From: Nitrosospira sp. Nsp14
GTDB taxonomy: Bacteria > Pseudomonadota > Gammaproteobacteria > Burkholderiales > Nitrosomonadaceae
Direction of reading: 5' to 3'
Assembly: GCF_900113575.1 (NCBI RefSeq)
Contig: NZ_FOPV01000001.1
Coordinates: 265,869-329,868, forward strand
Length of the DNA: 64,000 nucleotides
The position numbers and the translations under genes are program-made. Shown one piece after another: positions 20,544 through 32,131 of the stretch (positions are counted from its first letter, which is position 1; each line of letters starts with the position of its first letter). Below the pieces are notes generated by a model. The model was not told where the DNA came from and made no database searches. It saw only the letters and a list, made by a program, of their open reading frames with translations.

Positions 20544-20993
20544 TCAACTTTTCGCGTTATCCGCGCCTTCTTTTCGATACGGGCAAGCCGGCTTAATGCA
20601 GTCTGCGTAAAGCGAAAGCGAATGCTCGTGTAAGGCAAACCCCCGATCCTTGGCGATTTTTATTTGACGTTTCTCGATCTCGGCGTCATAAAATTCCTCG
20701 ACCCTGCCGCACTGCAGGCAGACCAGGTGATCGTGGTGGGTGCTGCTGGAGAGTTCAAACACAGCTTTGCCGCCTTCAAAATGGTGGCGCTCGAGCAATC
20801 CGGCTTGCTCGAACTGGGTGAGCACCCGATAGACAGTGGCAAGACCAATGTCCTCGCCCTCACTGATCAGTGTTCGGTAAACATCCTCCGCTGAGAGATG
20901 TCGAACGGGGCTGCTCTCGAACAAGCTCAGAATTCTGAGTCGCGGTAATGTGGCCTTCAAGCCCATGGTTTTGAGATTGTTTGGCTTGCTCAT
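20544..20993 (-). CDS. fur: ferric uptake regulator
   Basis: An iron-responsive repressor that binds DNA when loaded with Fe(II). The 149-residue protein starts at the ATG at 20993 ([20 protein letters not shown]); the frame is open upstream but those residues are not family-like. A winged helix with [31 protein letters not shown] is followed by the metal region [24 protein letters not shown] and C-terminal histidine and cysteines. It diverges from bamE across 73 bases, a common pairing. A TATGAT hexamer in that gap, read on the minus strand, with TTTCCA 17 bases upstream, may be its promoter. Confidence 0.96.
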   Translation of the reverse strand: MSKPNNLKTMGLKATLPRLRILSLFESSPVRHLSAEDVYRTLISEGEDIGLATVYRVLTQFEQAGLLERHHFEGGKAVFELSSSTHHDHLVCLQCGRVEEFYDAEIEKRQIKIAKDRGFALHEHSLSLYADCIKPACPYRKEGADNAKS

Positions 20994-21066
20994 AGCGATG
21001 TCATCCAATAGGTTATTTGCTGTATCATATAACGTTGGGTTTGCTTTGGAAACACTACGCTGCCGC

Positions 21067-21666
21067 ATGCGCGCAATACTACTCACGCTGGTCGTTTCGA
21101 TATTGCTCGCCGGATGTTCGTCTGTTCCATCTCTGCTCTATAAAATAGAAATCCAGCAGGGAAACATTATTACCCAGGAAATGGTCGATAAGCTGAAGCC
21201 AGGCATGACGCGGTCTCAGGTGCGTTTTGCCCTGGGTTCGCCGATGATCAGCGACCCTTTCCACAATAACCGCTGGGATTATGTGTATCGCCTGGAACAG
21301 GAAGGAAGACTGGTTGAGCAAAGACAGCTGACCGTGTTTTTCGAAGATGACAAGCTGATGCGCATCGATGGCAGTTTCAAGACGGCGGCGGCCTTTATCC
21401 CGCCGCCGGTGGTCGAGCACGCCACGCCGATTGAGTCCGAGACGCCTCTGGTTAAAGAAGACCGCAAAGAGCCGGACAGGGTTCCGATCTTAGCGGAAAC
21501 GCCGGCTCAGCAAAATCCCGCTCCCGGCAGTATGACGAGTTCAAGTGGCATCCCTCCGGCAAGCGATACATCGAATTCGCCCGTGCCGGAAAAACGGATA
21601 CCCAGGCAAGCGCCCTCCCAAGCGACGGACAGGGGCGCGAGTGAAGCGGACCAACTAAAGGAGTAG
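21067..21666 (+). CDS. bamE: outer-membrane assembly lipoprotein BamE (SmpA/OmlA) with long C-terminal tail
   Basis: A small lipoprotein of the BAM complex, which inserts beta-barrel proteins in the outer membrane. The ATG at 21067 starts a lipoprotein signal ([17 protein letters not shown]) with the acylated cysteine at residue 17. The SmpA/OmlA fold follows: [38 protein letters not shown] and [15 protein letters not shown]. coli BamE has 113 residues; this one has 199, because about 80 residues rich in Pro, Ser, Glu and Thr follow the fold. That tail is probably disordered and periplasmic. It faces fur and precedes dapB. Confidence 0.94.
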   Translation: MRAILLTLVVSILLAGCSSVPSLLYKIEIQQGNIITQEMVDKLKPGMTRSQVRFALGSPMISDPFHNNRWDYVYRLEQEGRLVEQRQLTVFFEDDKLMRIDGSFKTAAAFIPPPVVEHATPIESETPLVKEDRKEPDRVPILAETPAQQNPAPGSMTSSSGIPPASDTSNSPVPEKRIPRQAPSQATDRGASEADQLKE

Positions 21667-21695
21667 GACGTCGTCTTGAAAATAATGTTGTTTGA

Positions 21696-22508
<813 letters not shown>

Positions 22509-22676
22509 GAAATAAATTGTCACAGCCGCCGTTCCGATAGTCCCAGACGGTTTAATGCTTGTTCTTTTCTTGACTATCAATCTGCTGGGGCCATTATTCC
22601 ATCGATTCTCCGTCCCAATTGATTCCCTTCCGCCCTGGTCGAGCCATCCCGCTCATCGCGGGGCCCACCCGTTTTA

Positions 22677-22743
22677 TTGAAGTAGACTTGGTTTGAACGT
22701 ATAATTATTGCTTCAAGAACGGAACAAGTGCGCTTGTGCCGTT
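22677..22743 (+). promoter_or_regulatory. carA promoter and leader hairpin
   Basis: TTGAAG (22677-22682) and a perfect TATAAT (22700-22705) are 17 bases apart. About 12 bases later a hairpin begins: AACGG-A-ACAAG pairs with CTTGT-G-CCGTT (22718-22743) around a TGCG loop, with one A-G mismatch. The carA start lies 33 bases after it. The hairpin sits where pyrimidine- or arginine-dependent control could act, but no leader peptide or U-run is seen. The rest of the 268-base gap after dapB is featureless. Confidence 0.65.
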
Positions 22744-22776
22744 TCAGTCCGTGTCCGCATTCCCCAGGAGCTTTTC

Positions 22777-23949
22777 GTGTCGCAACCCACGCACGCCGTT
22801 CTCGCGCTCGCCGACGGCACAGTCTTTCGTGGCTTATCCATTGGCGCTGAAGGCATTAGTACGGGAGAGGTGGTGTTTAACACCTCCATGACCGGGTATC
22901 AGGAAATTCTCACCGATCCGTCTTATTGCCGCCAGCTAGTCACATTGACTTACCCTCACATTGGAAATACGGGCACCAATCCAGAGGATGTGGAATCCGG
23001 CAATATCGAGAGAGTTCACGCGGCGGGATTGGTCATCCGCAACCTCCCCCCTGTCTCCAGCAGTTGGCGCCAGACTCGGACTCTGCCTGAATATCTTAAA
23101 CAACAGGGCGTTGTGGCGATTGCGGATATCGATACGCGCAAGCTCACACGTATCTTGCGTGAAAAGGGCGCGCAAGCCGGATGTATCATGACCGGGTCGC
23201 CCGACGAGACGGAGGCGCTGAAGCAGGCCAGGGCATTTCCCGGCTTGGTCGGGATGGACCTCGCCAAAGTAGTGAGTTGTGCCGAACGTTATGAGTGGAA
23301 TGAAGGCGAATGGAAGCTGGGCCATGGATACCAGACTCGGGAGAACCCCCGCTTTCATGTCGTTGCGCTCGATTTTGGAATCAAGCGCAATATGCTTCGG
23401 AAGTTGGCGCAGCGCAATTGCAGAGTTACTGTTTTTCCTGCACAGACAGGCGCGGATGAGATTCTGGCTTTACAGCCCGATGGTGTCTTCCTTTCCAACG
23501 GACCGGGCGATCCGGAACCGTGTGATTACGCTATCGCCGCGACCAGGAAGTTGCTCGACGCAGCGCTGCCGATTTTTGGTGTCTGCATGGGACACCAGTT
23601 GCTGGGATTGGCCAGTGGTGCGCGTACTATAAAGATGAAATTGGGTCATCACGGCGCAAACCACCCAGTGCAGGATCTGGACAGTGGAAAAATATTCATC
23701 ACCAGCCAGAATCACGGTTTTGCGGTCGATAGCAGCACATTACCAAAGAATGCACGTATTACCCATTTGTCATTATTTGACGGCAGTTTGCAGGGATTTG
23801 AGCTGGTCGGCCAGCCCGTCTTCTGTTTTCAGGGCCATCCCGAAGCCAGTCCGGGACCTCACGATCTCGACTATCTGTTCGACAAATTTATCGGATTGAT
23901 GGAGCAGAAACGGACAAGAGAAAATATCGGGAGCGCAACCTCCAAGTAA
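22777..23949 (+). CDS. carA: carbamoyl-phosphate synthase small (glutaminase) subunit
   Basis: Releases ammonia from glutamine and passes it to CarB for carbamoyl phosphate synthesis, feeding pyrimidines and arginine. I chose the GTG at 22777, which has CAGGAG six bases upstream and begins [18 protein letters not shown] like other CarA proteins, giving 390 residues; the frame is open further upstream. The N-terminal domain has [21 protein letters not shown]. The C-terminal glutaminase has the nucleophile in [13 protein letters not shown] and a catalytic histidine in [14 protein letters not shown]. carB follows after 112 bases. Confidence 0.97.
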   Translation: MSQPTHAVLALADGTVFRGLSIGAEGISTGEVVFNTSMTGYQEILTDPSYCRQLVTLTYPHIGNTGTNPEDVESGNIERVHAAGLVIRNLPPVSSSWRQTRTLPEYLKQQGVVAIADIDTRKLTRILREKGAQAGCIMTGSPDETEALKQARAFPGLVGMDLAKVVSCAERYEWNEGEWKLGHGYQTRENPRFHVVALDFGIKRNMLRKLAQRNCRVTVFPAQTGADEILALQPDGVFLSNGPGDPEPCDYAIAATRKLLDAALPIFGVCMGHQLLGLASGARTIKMKLGHHGANHPVQDLDSGKIFITSQNHGFAVDSSTLPKNARITHLSLFDGSLQGFELVGQPVFCFQGHPEASPGPHDLDYLFDKFIGLMEQKRTRENIGSATSK

Positions 23950-24061
23950 ATCTTAAGACTGGACTTTCGGCTGCCGCTAGTATGCTACAGGCAGGTAGTT
24001 TCACTTGCATGTGTTTCAAGACATCTCGCGCTTTTTTCGCCTAACCACTTCCTGCAGTTCT

Positions 24062-27000
24062 ATGCCTAAACGTAACGATATCAAATCCATTCTCATCATC
24101 GGCGCGGGTCCTATCGTCATTGGGCAGGCGTGCGAGTTTGACTATTCTGGAGCTCAGGCATGCAAGGCCTTGCGGGAAGAAGGCTATCGAATCGTTTTGG
24201 TGAATTCGAATCCCGCTACCATCATGACCGATCCCGAAATGGCCGACGTGACCTATATCGAGCCCATTATCTGGCCCATGCTGGAAAAAATCATCGCTAT
24301 CGAACGCCCCGATGCGTTGCTGCCGACGATGGGCGGTCAAACAGCGTTGAACTGTGCCCTTGATCTGGCAAAGAATGGCGTGCTGAACAAATATGACGTC
24401 GAGTTGATCGGCGCGTCTCGCGAGGCAATCGACAAGGCCGAGGATCGTGAAAAGTTCAAGCAGGCCATGACCCGTATCGGATTGGGCTCGGCCCGTTCCG
24501 CCATCGCCCACAGTCTGGAAGAGGCGCTGCAGGTACAGGCGATGGTTGGCTATCCCGCAATTATACGGCCGTCATTCACCATGGGCGGCAGCGGGGGCGG
24601 CATTGCTTATAATCGGGAGGAGTTTCTGGAAATATGCGAGCGCGGACTGGAAGCCTCGCCCACCAAGGAGTTGCTGATCGAGGAATCCGTCATCGGCTGG
24701 AAGGAATTCGAGACGGAGGTGATACGCGACAAGAAAGACAACTGCATCATCGTCTGTGTTATCGAGAACCTCGACCCCATGGGAGTCCACACTGGCGATT
24801 CCATCACCGTCGCGCCCGCGCAAACATTGACCGACAAGGAATACCAGATCATGCGCGACGCATCGATCGCGGTATTGCGTGAAATCGGCGTGGAGACGGG
24901 CGGTTCAAACGTTCAGTTCGCCATCAATCCCCGCGACGGACGCATGCTTGTCATAGAAATGAATCCGCGCGTGTCGCGCTCCTCGGCCCTTGCGTCGAAA
25001 GCAACCGGATTTCCCATTGCAAAGGTGGCCGCCAAGCTGGCGGTCGGCTATACGCTGGATGAACTCAAGAACGACATCACCGGCGGGGCGATGCCTGCAT
25101 CTTTCGAGCCAACCATAGATTATGTCGTTACCAAAGTGCCGCGTTTTGCTTTTGAGAAGTTTCCGCAGGCGAACGATCGCCTTACAACCCAGATGAAGTC
25201 AGTGGGGGAGGTGATGGCCATCGGGCGCACTTTCCAGGAATCCTTGCAGAAAGCCCTGCGCGGACTGGAAATCGGCGTCGACGGATTGGACGAAAAAACG
25301 TCGGATATTGAAACCATTGCCGCCGAGCTGAGTGATCCCGGTCCGGATCGGATCTGGTATGTTGCGGACGCAATACGTTGCGGGATGCCGCTGGACGAAC
25401 TACACCGACATACCCACATCGATCACTGGTTTCTTGCCCAGATCGAGGACCTGGTCAAACAGGAGCAGGCGCTCGCCGGGAAAGTGTTGGATGGGATTGA
25501 TGCAGCCGAGTTGCGCAGGCTCAAACGCAGCGGGTTTTCCGACCGACGTTTGGCAAAACTGATGAATACGACCCAGGTGGCCGTTCGCGCCCGACGCCAT
25601 CAGTTTAATGTGAGGCCGGTATACAAGCGCGTGGATACTTGCGCAGCCGAGTTTGCCACTCGCACAGCTTACATGTACTCCACATATGAAGAGGAGTGTG
25701 AAGCGTTACCCAGCGGAAGAAAAAAAATAATGGTGCTGGGCGGCGGGCCCAATCGCATCGGCCAAGGCATAGAGTTTGACTACTGTTGTGTCCATGCGGC
25801 GTTGGTGTTACGCGACGATGGTTTCGAAACGATCATGGTCAATTGCAACCCGGAAACCGTTTCCACCGATTATGATACGTCGGATCGTCTTTATTTCGAG
25901 CCGCTCACGCTCGAGGATGTGCTCGAGATCGTGGCAGTAGAGAAACCCGTCGGCGTCATCGTGCAGTATGGCGGCCAGACACCGCTGAAACTCGCACGTG
26001 ACCTTGAGACCGCAGGGGTGCCAATCATTGGTACCAGCCCGGACATGATCGATTGCGCCGAGGATCGGGAGCGTTTTCAGAAAATGCTGCACCAGCTCGG
26101 CTTGAAACAACCCCCCAACCGTACTGTTCGCGACGCAGCCGCGGCGATCGCCGCGGCTGCTGAAATCGGGTATCCGCTAGTCGTACGCCCCAGCTATGTA
26201 TTGGGCGGCAGAGCCATGGAAATTATCCACGAGCAGGTGAACCTGGAACGTTATATGCGCGAGGCAGTCAAGGTCTCGCATGACGCCCCGGTTCTGCTCG
26301 ATCACTTTCTGAATGATGCCGTTGAAGTGGATGTGGATGCAGTCTCAGACGGCGAGGCACTGCTGATAGGCGGCATCATGGAACACATTGAACAGGCGGG
26401 CGTTCATTCCGGTGATTCTGCATGCTCGCTGCCACCTTTCAGCTTGTCGCCTGAAATGCAGGACGAATTGCGTCGCCAGACTTCGGCGATGGCGCGTGCG
26501 CTAAAGGTTGTGGGGTTGATGAATGTGCAGTTTGCCATCCAGGGCGATACGGTATTTGTCCTGGAAGTAAATCCGCGTGCCTCGCGAACCGTGCCTTTTG
26601 TCTCCAAGGCTACGGGACTGCAACTGGCGAAAATCGCTGCGCGTTGCATGACGGGTATGACGCTCGCGCGGCAGGGTATTGTCAAAGAAGTAGTTCCTTT
26701 CTATTATTCAGTCAAGGAAGCGGTCTTTCCTTTCATAAAATTTCCCGGCGTGGACACGATACTCGGACCGGAAATGAAATCCACCGGTGAGGTTATGGGC
26801 GTGGGGCAAAGCTTTGCCGAGGCCTTTGTCAAGTCGCAACTTGCCGCTGGCGTCAAGCTGCCTCTCGCGGGCAAGGTTTTTATAAGCGTCCGGCATGTCG
26901 ATAAACCGCGTGTGGTGGAAATCGCGCACAACCTTGCGCAGTTAGGTTTTACGCTCTATGCTACGCGCGGTACCGCCGCGGTGCTGAATGCGGCGGGGCT

Positions 27001-27334
27001 GACCGTGACACCGGTAAACAAGATGGCCGAAGGGCGTCCGCACATAGTAGACATGATCAAAAATGGCGAGATGGATTTGATCATTAATACAGTGGAAGAC
27101 AAGCGGAGCGCGATTCACGATTCCTATTCGATACGTCATGCCGTATTGCAGGCACGCGCAACGTATTACACTACCCTAGCGGGCGCTCGTGCGGCTTGTA
27201 TCGGCATGGCAAATATGCGCGAGCTGGAAGCCTACAGTTTGCAGAAGCTTCATGCATGGCGCATGGGGTCACAGGAAAAGGGATTTTACACCGGCGACCA
27301 TGATTCCGTTGTGCTGACCAGGGATGCATCATGA
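24062..27334 (+). CDS. carB: carbamoyl-phosphate synthase large subunit
   Basis: Makes carbamoyl phosphate from bicarbonate, ammonia and two ATP. The 1090-residue protein has the usual two homologous halves. Each holds an ATP-grasp domain ([16 protein letters not shown] and [16 protein letters not shown]) and a preceding nucleotide-binding region ([18 protein letters not shown] and [18 protein letters not shown]). The C-terminal MGS-like domain is the allosteric site. The ATG at 24062 begins [17 protein letters not shown], the standard start; a TTG further upstream would add 19 unmatched residues. The ribosome binding site is weak. Confidence 0.98.
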   Translation: MPKRNDIKSILIIGAGPIVIGQACEFDYSGAQACKALREEGYRIVLVNSNPATIMTDPEMADVTYIEPIIWPMLEKIIAIERPDALLPTMGGQTALNCALDLAKNGVLNKYDVELIGASREAIDKAEDREKFKQAMTRIGLGSARSAIAHSLEEALQVQAMVGYPAIIRPSFTMGGSGGGIAYNREEFLEICERGLEASPTKELLIEESVIGWKEFETEVIRDKKDNCIIVCVIENLDPMGVHTGDSITVAPAQTLTDKEYQIMRDASIAVLREIGVETGGSNVQFAINPRDGRMLVIEMNPRVSRSSALASKATGFPIAKVAAKLAVGYTLDELKNDITGGAMPASFEPTIDYVVTKVPRFAFEKFPQANDRLTTQMKSVGEVMAIGRTFQESLQKALRGLEIGVDGLDEKTSDIETIAAELSDPGPDRIWYVADAIRCGMPLDELHRHTHIDHWFLAQIEDLVKQEQALAGKVLDGIDAAELRRLKRSGFSDRRLAKLMNTTQVAVRARRHQFNVRPVYKRVDTCAAEFATRTAYMYSTYEEECEALPSGRKKIMVLGGGPNRIGQGIEFDYCCVHAALVLRDDGFETIMVNCNPETVSTDYDTSDRLYFEPLTLEDVLEIVAVEKPVGVIVQYGGQTPLKLARDLETAGVPIIGTSPDMIDCAEDRERFQKMLHQLGLKQPPNRTVRDAAAAIAAAAEIGYPLVVRPSYVLGGRAMEIIHEQVNLERYMREAVKVSHDAPVLLDHFLNDAVEVDVDAVSDGEALLIGGIMEHIEQAGVHSGDSACSLPPFSLSPEMQDELRRQTSAMARALKVVGLMNVQFAIQGDTVFVLEVNPRASRTVPFVSKATGLQLAKIAARCMTGMTLARQGIVKEVVPFYYSVKEAVFPFIKFPGVDTILGPEMKSTGEVMGVGQSFAEAFVKSQLAAGVKLPLAGKVFISVRHVDKPRVVEIAHNLAQLGFTLYATRGTAAVLNAAGLTVTPVNKMAEGRPHIVDMIKNGEMDLIINTVEDKRSAIHDSYSIRHAVLQARATYYTTLAGARAACIGMANMRELEAYSLQKLHAWRMGSQEKGFYTGDHDSVVLTRDAS

Positions 27335-27400
27335 GCGGTGGGAGCCGATATAACGAATCGATCTTAAAACGAATGGTAAAAGGACTAGGGTAAGAGGACT

Positions 27401-27877
27401 ATGGGCACAATTCCGTTAACAGTAACCGGTGCGGGGAAACTGCGCGCCGAGTTGCACGAAATGAAAACCGTGCAGCGGCCGGCTGTAATCGCAGCAATTG
27501 CCGAGGCCCGTGCTCACGGTGATCTTTCGGAAAATGCCGAATATGAAGCGGCCAAGGAGCGGCAAGGTTTTATCGAGGGACGTATCGCCGAATTGGAAAG
27601 TAAGCTTTCCAATGCCCAGATTATTGACCCGGCATTGCTGGACGCGGGCGGCGCTTGTGTATTCGGGGCAACTATCGATCTTGAAGACATCGCCAGCGCG
27701 ACCACAGTCACCTACCAGATCGTCGGAGATGATGAAGCCGACATCAAAGAGGGAAAGATCTCGATCAGTTCCCCTATGTCACGTGCCCTGATAGGTAAAT
27801 ATCCCGGCGATGTGGCGGAGGTTCTTGCACCCGGCGGCGTACGAGAGTATGAGATCCTGGACGTGAAATATGTTTAG
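27401..27877 (+). CDS. greA: transcription elongation factor GreA
   Basis: Binds RNA polymerase through its secondary channel and stimulates cleavage of backtracked RNA. The 158-residue protein has the N-terminal coiled coil with [24 protein letters not shown], whose two acidic residues at the tip reach the active centre, and a C-terminal FKBP-like domain ending with [25 protein letters not shown] precedes the ATG. It follows carB by 66 bases, the usual betaproteobacterial order, and converges with yhbY. Confidence 0.97.
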   Translation: MGTIPLTVTGAGKLRAELHEMKTVQRPAVIAAIAEARAHGDLSENAEYEAAKERQGFIEGRIAELESKLSNAQIIDPALLDAGGACVFGATIDLEDIASATTVTYQIVGDDEADIKEGKISISSPMSRALIGKYPGDVAEVLAPGGVREYEILDVKYV

Positions 27878-27906
27878 TTCCAGCGTACGGGTTTTCTGGC
27901 AAGCAG

Positions 27907-28281
27907 TCAGCTCCGGTTGCTACGCGCGAGTCGGCGGCGCTTGATATCGCTGCCGCCTGGTTTACGGTCCTTGCGAACGGTTTTAGGTTCAGCTGTGACT
28001 ATTTGTTCCGGTTGAGGACGGTAGATCACCAGTATCTTTCCAATGTGCTGTACCGGCCTCGCACCGAGGCGTTCGCAGATTTCGTTCAAAAAAGCCGTTC
28101 TGGTGTGCCGTTCGTCGCTGGCAACCTTGACTTTGATCAGCTCGTGGCTTCTGAGCCCTTGATCAAGTTCATGCATAACATTTTCGGATAACCCTGCCGA
28201 GCCTATCCATACAACCGGCTTCAGCGCGTGAGCACGGGCCTTAAGGTCAGGCCGAGGCACGAGCGCAAGTTCTTCTGACAT
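27907..28281 (-). CDS. yhbY: YhbY-type ribosome assembly RNA-binding protein
   Basis: A small CRM (CRS1-YhbY) domain protein associated with the large ribosomal subunit precursor. The domain reads LKPVVWIGSAGLSENVMHELDQGLRSHELIKVKV and RPVQHIGKILVIYRP. I prefer the ATG at 28281 (MSEELALVPRPDLKARAHAL); an in-frame ATG at 28302 would add seven residues. A basic tail of about 35 residues follows the CRM domain and may bind RNA. It diverges from rlmE, which modifies the same subunit; the starts are about 30 bases apart, so they share a promoter region. Confidence 0.93.
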   Translation of the reverse strand: MSEELALVPRPDLKARAHALKPVVWIGSAGLSENVMHELDQGLRSHELIKVKVASDERHTRTAFLNEICERLGARPVQHIGKILVIYRPQPEQIVTAEPKTVRKDRKPGGSDIKRRRLARSNRS

Positions 28282-28310
28282 AACATTTCCCAAAAATCCC
28301 ATTTTACGTT

Positions 28311-28931
28311 ATGAAGCGCTCCAAAACCAGTAAAGCCTGGATGAGAGAGCATGTGACCGATTTTTTTGTCAAGCAGGCAAAGAAAGAAGGCTATCGCTCG
28401 CGTGCCGCCTATAAACTGATCGAAATCGCGGAGCGTGATCATCTGCTTGCCCCGGGTATGACGATAGTTGACCTTGGTGCTGCCCCGGGGGGATGGTCGC
28501 AAGCGGCCAGCGAAAGGCTGGGATCAAACGGCAGAATCATCGCTGTGGATTTCAGGGAAATGCTGCCGCTGCCCGGAGTCACATTTATCCAGGGCGATTT
28601 CACCGAAGCGTCGGTTCTAGCGCAACTGGAAGAAACTCTGGGAAAATGTCCTGTTGACCTTGTAATTTCTGATATGTCCCCTAATATAAGCGGCATAGGA
28701 ATGGTTGACCAGGCGCGAGGCATGCATTTGGCCGAGCTTGCCTTGGAATTCAGCATGACACGATTGAACTCTGGCGGCAATTTTCTCGTCAAAGTGTTTC
28801 AGGGTTCCGGTTTTGATGAGTTTTTAGGCAACATGCGTGCCTCATTCAATCGGGTGGTGACACGTAAACCGGGAGCATCGCGTGGGCGCAGCTCGGAACT
28901 CTATCTCCTAGGGTTGGGGAAGCAAGACTGA
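28311..28931 (+). CDS. rlmE: 23S rRNA 2'-O-methyltransferase (FtsJ/RrmJ)
   Basis: Methylates the 2'-hydroxyl of the A-loop uridine (U2552 in E. coli numbering) of 23S rRNA late in assembly. The 206-residue protein has the SAM-binding motif VDLGAAPGGWSQAASE, the catalytic lysine near RSRAAYKLIEI, the aspartate in ISDMSPNISG and a lysine in NFLVKVFQGSG. The ATG at 28311 has no clear ribosome binding site. It precedes ftsH, a conserved pairing, but 155 bases with a 10-bp tandem repeat separate them here. Confidence 0.96.
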   Translation: MKRSKTSKAWMREHVTDFFVKQAKKEGYRSRAAYKLIEIAERDHLLAPGMTIVDLGAAPGGWSQAASERLGSNGRIIAVDFREMLPLPGVTFIQGDFTEASVLAQLEETLGKCPVDLVISDMSPNISGIGMVDQARGMHLAELALEFSMTRLNSGGNFLVKVFQGSGFDEFLGNMRASFNRVVTRKPGASRGRSSELYLLGLGKQD

Positions 28932-28954
28932 ATCTTAACCGAAAACAACAAGAT

Positions 28955-28990
28955 GACGGCCTTTGACGGCCTTTGACGGCCTTTGACGGC
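28955..28990 (+). repeat. 10-bp tandem repeat between rlmE and ftsH
   Basis: GACGGCCTTT occurs three times in exact tandem, followed by a fourth partial GACGGC. The next bases (ACAAGCGGCAC) and the TTTTGACGGCGCAAGC segment at 29060-29075 partly echo the unit. It lies in the presumed ftsH promoter or leader and is a likely site of slipped-strand length change. Confidence 0.9.
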
Positions 28991-29086
28991 ACAAGCGGCA
29001 CGGCGGGCATATCGCTATTATAAATCTCCAAATGGGTTTAGAATGAAACCTTCAAGGATTTTGACGGCGCAAGCCAAGGAGCTATC

Positions 29087-30982
29087 TTGAACAATCTCAT
29101 TAAGAACATGGCCATCTGGCTGGTGATCGCCCTCGTATTGATGACGGTGTTCAACCAGTTCAGTACGCGGCAGTCGGCACAGGCGCCGATGGAATATTCA
29201 CAGTTCATCGACGAAGTGAAGCAGGGCAGGATCGCCAAAGTTACCATCGAGGGTCGCACGTTGAAGGGCACCAAGTCTGATGGCAGGCGTTTCGTCACCT
29301 ATACGCCGTCCGATCCGTGGATGGTGAGCGATCTCCTGAAGGCGGGCGTCATTATCGATGCCAAGCCCGAGGAGGAACCGTCGTTGTTGATGAACATCTT
29401 TGTTTCCTGGTTCCCCATGCTGTTGCTGATCGGGGTATGGATTTTCTTCATGCGCCAAATGCAGGGGGGCGGCCGCAGCGGCGGCGCTTTCTCCTTTGGA
29501 AAAAGCAAGGCGCGCATGATGGATGAGTCCACCAATCAAGTCACGTTTGCTGATGTGGCGGGTTGCGAGGAAGCCAAAGAAGAGGTTTCCGAATTGGTCG
29601 AATTCCTTCGCGACCCCAGTAAATTCCAGAAACTGGGGGGACGCATTCCCCGTGGTGTTTTAATGGTGGGAAATCCCGGTACCGGGAAGACGCTTTTGGC
29701 ACGTGCAATTGCAGGCGAAGCCAAGGTTCCATTCTTCAGTATTTCCGGCTCTGATTTCGTGGAAATGTTCGTTGGCGTGGGTGCCGCGCGGGTGCGCGAC
29801 ATGTTCGAGCAAGCCAAGAAGCACGCGCCTTGCATAATTTTTATCGATGAAATCGACGCGGTTGGTCGTCAACGGGGCGCGGGGCTTGGTGGTGGCAACG
29901 ATGAGCGTGAACAGACACTGAATCAGTTGCTGGTCGAAATGGATGGTTTCGAAGGGACGGCAGGCGTCATTGTAATAGCCGCTACCAACCGGCCGGACGT
30001 GCTTGATCCCGCGCTGTTGCGTCCCGGCCGTTTCGACCGTCAGGTGACCGTTCCGCTGCCGGATATACGGGGCCGAGAGCAGATCCTGCATGTTCACATG
30101 CGCAAGGTGCCCATCGCCCCCGATGTCCATGCGGAAATTCTCGCCAGGGGCACACCCGGAATGTCAGGCGCGGATCTTGCCAACCTAGTGAATGAGGCCG
30201 CGCTGTTCGCGGCACGCAGCAACAAGCGTCTGGTTGACATGGAGGACTTCGAACGGGCCAAGGACAAGATTTTCATGGGTGCTGAACGTAAGTCCGTTGT
30301 GATGCCGGAACGCGAACGGCGCAATACCGCATACCATGAATCGGGACATGCGGTTGTAGCCCAACTGCTGCCTAAAACCGACCCGGTGCATAAAGTCTCG
30401 ATCATTCCACGAGGACGCGCGCTTGGGGTGACGATGCAGCTGCCCACCGAAGATCGCTTCAGCATGGATCGCGAGGAAATCCTACAGAATATCGCCGTTC
30501 TTTTTGGAGGACGAATCGCCGAGGAAGTATTCATGGGTCAAATGACCACCGGCGCATCGAACGACTTTGAGCGCGCGACGGAAATGGCAAGGCGCATGGT
30601 TACGCAGTGGGGGATGTCTGACTCGCTGGGCCCGATGGTATATGGCGAGAACGAGGGCGAAGTCTTTCTGGGCCGCTCGGTTACAACGCACAAGAACGTC
30701 AGCGAAGCCACCATGCAGAAGGTAGATATTGAAATTCGCCGTATCATTGACGCGCAGTACGGTCTGGCGCGCAGGCTGATCGAGGAAAACCGGGACAAGA
30801 TCGAAGTCATGACCAAAGCCCTGCTGGAATGGGAGACCATAGATTCCGATCAGATCGGCGATATTATGGAAGGTCGTGAGCCGAGGCCGCCGAAGCCTTC
30901 CAAACCTGCGTCGACTCCTCCCAAGGATAATACACCGCCCGCGGCGCCGGCCGCGGCAGCGACGCCAGCACAGGAAACTTGA
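29087..30982 (+). CDS. ftsH: ATP-dependent zinc metalloprotease FtsH
   Basis: A hexameric membrane protease that degrades unstable cytoplasmic and membrane proteins. The start is TTG at 29087, five bases after a perfect AAGGAG; no ATG fits the first transmembrane segment (residues 4-24). A second segment lies at about 102-124. The AAA domain has Walker A GNPGTGKT (195-202), Walker [16 protein letters not shown] and the SRH region [20 protein letters not shown]. The protease motif is HESGH (417-421). The Walker A second residue is Asn where E. coli has Pro. The 631-residue protein ends in a Pro/Ala-rich tail. Confidence 0.98.
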   Translation: MNNLIKNMAIWLVIALVLMTVFNQFSTRQSAQAPMEYSQFIDEVKQGRIAKVTIEGRTLKGTKSDGRRFVTYTPSDPWMVSDLLKAGVIIDAKPEEEPSLLMNIFVSWFPMLLLIGVWIFFMRQMQGGGRSGGAFSFGKSKARMMDESTNQVTFADVAGCEEAKEEVSELVEFLRDPSKFQKLGGRIPRGVLMVGNPGTGKTLLARAIAGEAKVPFFSISGSDFVEMFVGVGAARVRDMFEQAKKHAPCIIFIDEIDAVGRQRGAGLGGGNDEREQTLNQLLVEMDGFEGTAGVIVIAATNRPDVLDPALLRPGRFDRQVTVPLPDIRGREQILHVHMRKVPIAPDVHAEILARGTPGMSGADLANLVNEAALFAARSNKRLVDMEDFERAKDKIFMGAERKSVVMPERERRNTAYHESGHAVVAQLLPKTDPVHKVSIIPRGRALGVTMQLPTEDRFSMDREEILQNIAVLFGGRIAEEVFMGQMTTGASNDFERATEMARRMVTQWGMSDSLGPMVYGENEGEVFLGRSVTTHKNVSEATMQKVDIEIRRIIDAQYGLARRLIEENRDKIEVMTKALLEWETIDSDQIGDIMEGREPRPPKPSKPASTPPKDNTPPAAPAAAATPAQET

Positions 30983-31013
30983 TCATTGGGGTTGCCATTT
31001 TGTGACAAAGCCT

Positions 31014-31042
31014 AAAAAGGCGGGGATTATCCCCGCCTTTTT
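31014..31042. terminator. strong bidirectional intrinsic terminator after ftsH
   Basis: AAAAAGGCGGGGA and TCCCCGCCTTTTT are perfect 13-base arms around a TTA loop. The T-run on the plus strand and A-run before it suit termination in both directions. It separates ftsH from folP, which are often cotranscribed in relatives. Confidence 0.93.
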
Positions 31043-31074
31043 GATTGGCGCACTGATACCGGTATACATCTCAT

Positions 31075-31896
31075 TTGTCGCCACAGCAGAAATTCGTTAG
31101 CCCCTCCCATCGCCGTCCGCTGGTGATGGGCATCGTCAATGTCACGCCCGATTCGTTTTCTGATGGGGGTTTGTTCGATTCGTTCGACCAGGCGCTTCAG
31201 CACGCGACGCAATTGATCGAACAAGGGGCAGACTGGCTTGATGTCGGCGGTGAGTCGACCCGTCCTGGCAGCATGCCGGTTGACGTGCAAGAAGAACTGC
31301 GTCGTGTTATCCCGGTGGTGGAGGCACTCGTTGAAATGAAGTGGCCCGTCTCAGTCGACACCTCCAAGCCGGAAGTGATGCGAGCAGCAATAAGAGCCGG
31401 CGCGACCATGATCAACGATGTCAATGCGCTACGTGCCCCGGGTGCGCTCGAGGCGGTGGCAGCGGGAGGCGCGGCAGCGTGTCTCATGCACATGCAAGGT
31501 GAGCCACGAAGCATGCAGCTCAATCCCGAGTATCATGATGTAGTGAGTCAGGTAAGAGAATTTTTATCGCAACGCCTGCATGCCGCGCTGGAATCTGGGA
31601 TTTCGCATGAGCAATTGATAATAGATCCTGGTTTCGGTTTTGGCAAAACTCAGACCCAGAACATCCAAATGTTGCGCCAGCTCGGTCGCTTCTGCGACTT
31701 GGGCGTACCGGTAATGGTCGGCATGTCACGTAAATCCATGCTGGGTAAGATCACAGGCGCCGAGGTAAATGACCGACTCCATGCAAGTGTTGCGGCAGCG
31801 TTGATGGCGATAGGCAAAGGTGCGCGGATCGTCAGGGTGCACGACGTTAAAGCCACCAAGGAGGCATTGGCGGTTTATAATGCGGTGAACGGTTAA
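31075..31896 (+). CDS. folP: dihydropteroate synthase
   Basis: Joins p-aminobenzoate to hydroxymethyldihydropterin pyrophosphate in folate synthesis; the target of sulfonamides. The 273-residue barrel shows LVMGIVNVTPDSFSDGG, DVGGESTRPGS, VSVDTSKPEVM, a conserved asparagine in TMINDVNAL, DPGFGFGK and the C-terminal VRVHDV. The best start is TTG at 31075: a stop lies 20 bases upstream in frame and no ATG or GTG precedes the conserved core. It begins only 32 bases after the terminator, so it may need its own promoter or depend on read-through. Confidence 0.95.
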   Translation: MSPQQKFVSPSHRRPLVMGIVNVTPDSFSDGGLFDSFDQALQHATQLIEQGADWLDVGGESTRPGSMPVDVQEELRRVIPVVEALVEMKWPVSVDTSKPEVMRAAIRAGATMINDVNALRAPGALEAVAAGGAAACLMHMQGEPRSMQLNPEYHDVVSQVREFLSQRLHAALESGISHEQLIIDPGFGFGKTQTQNIQMLRQLGRFCDLGVPVMVGMSRKSMLGKITGAEVNDRLHASVAAALMAIGKGARIVRVHDVKATKEALAVYNAVNG

Positions 31897-32131
31897 TGTG
31901 ACTCCCTTAGTTTGTCCCGGCTGCATTGTTCTAGGGTTAAACTAAATCTGCGGAACTTTCAGTTTTACCTGACGCGGTCCAGATATTTCAACGGTCGCAG
32001 CAGTTGCCAGTGGCCCTGGATGTAAGAGTGTTTTCATGTGCTGGATCAGTTGTTGCCACGGGTAGCGGGCAGTCGCAACGTTCGTTCAAACCTTCATAAC
32101 TTCTTGTGACTAATTTTCTGGGTTTTTTAAA

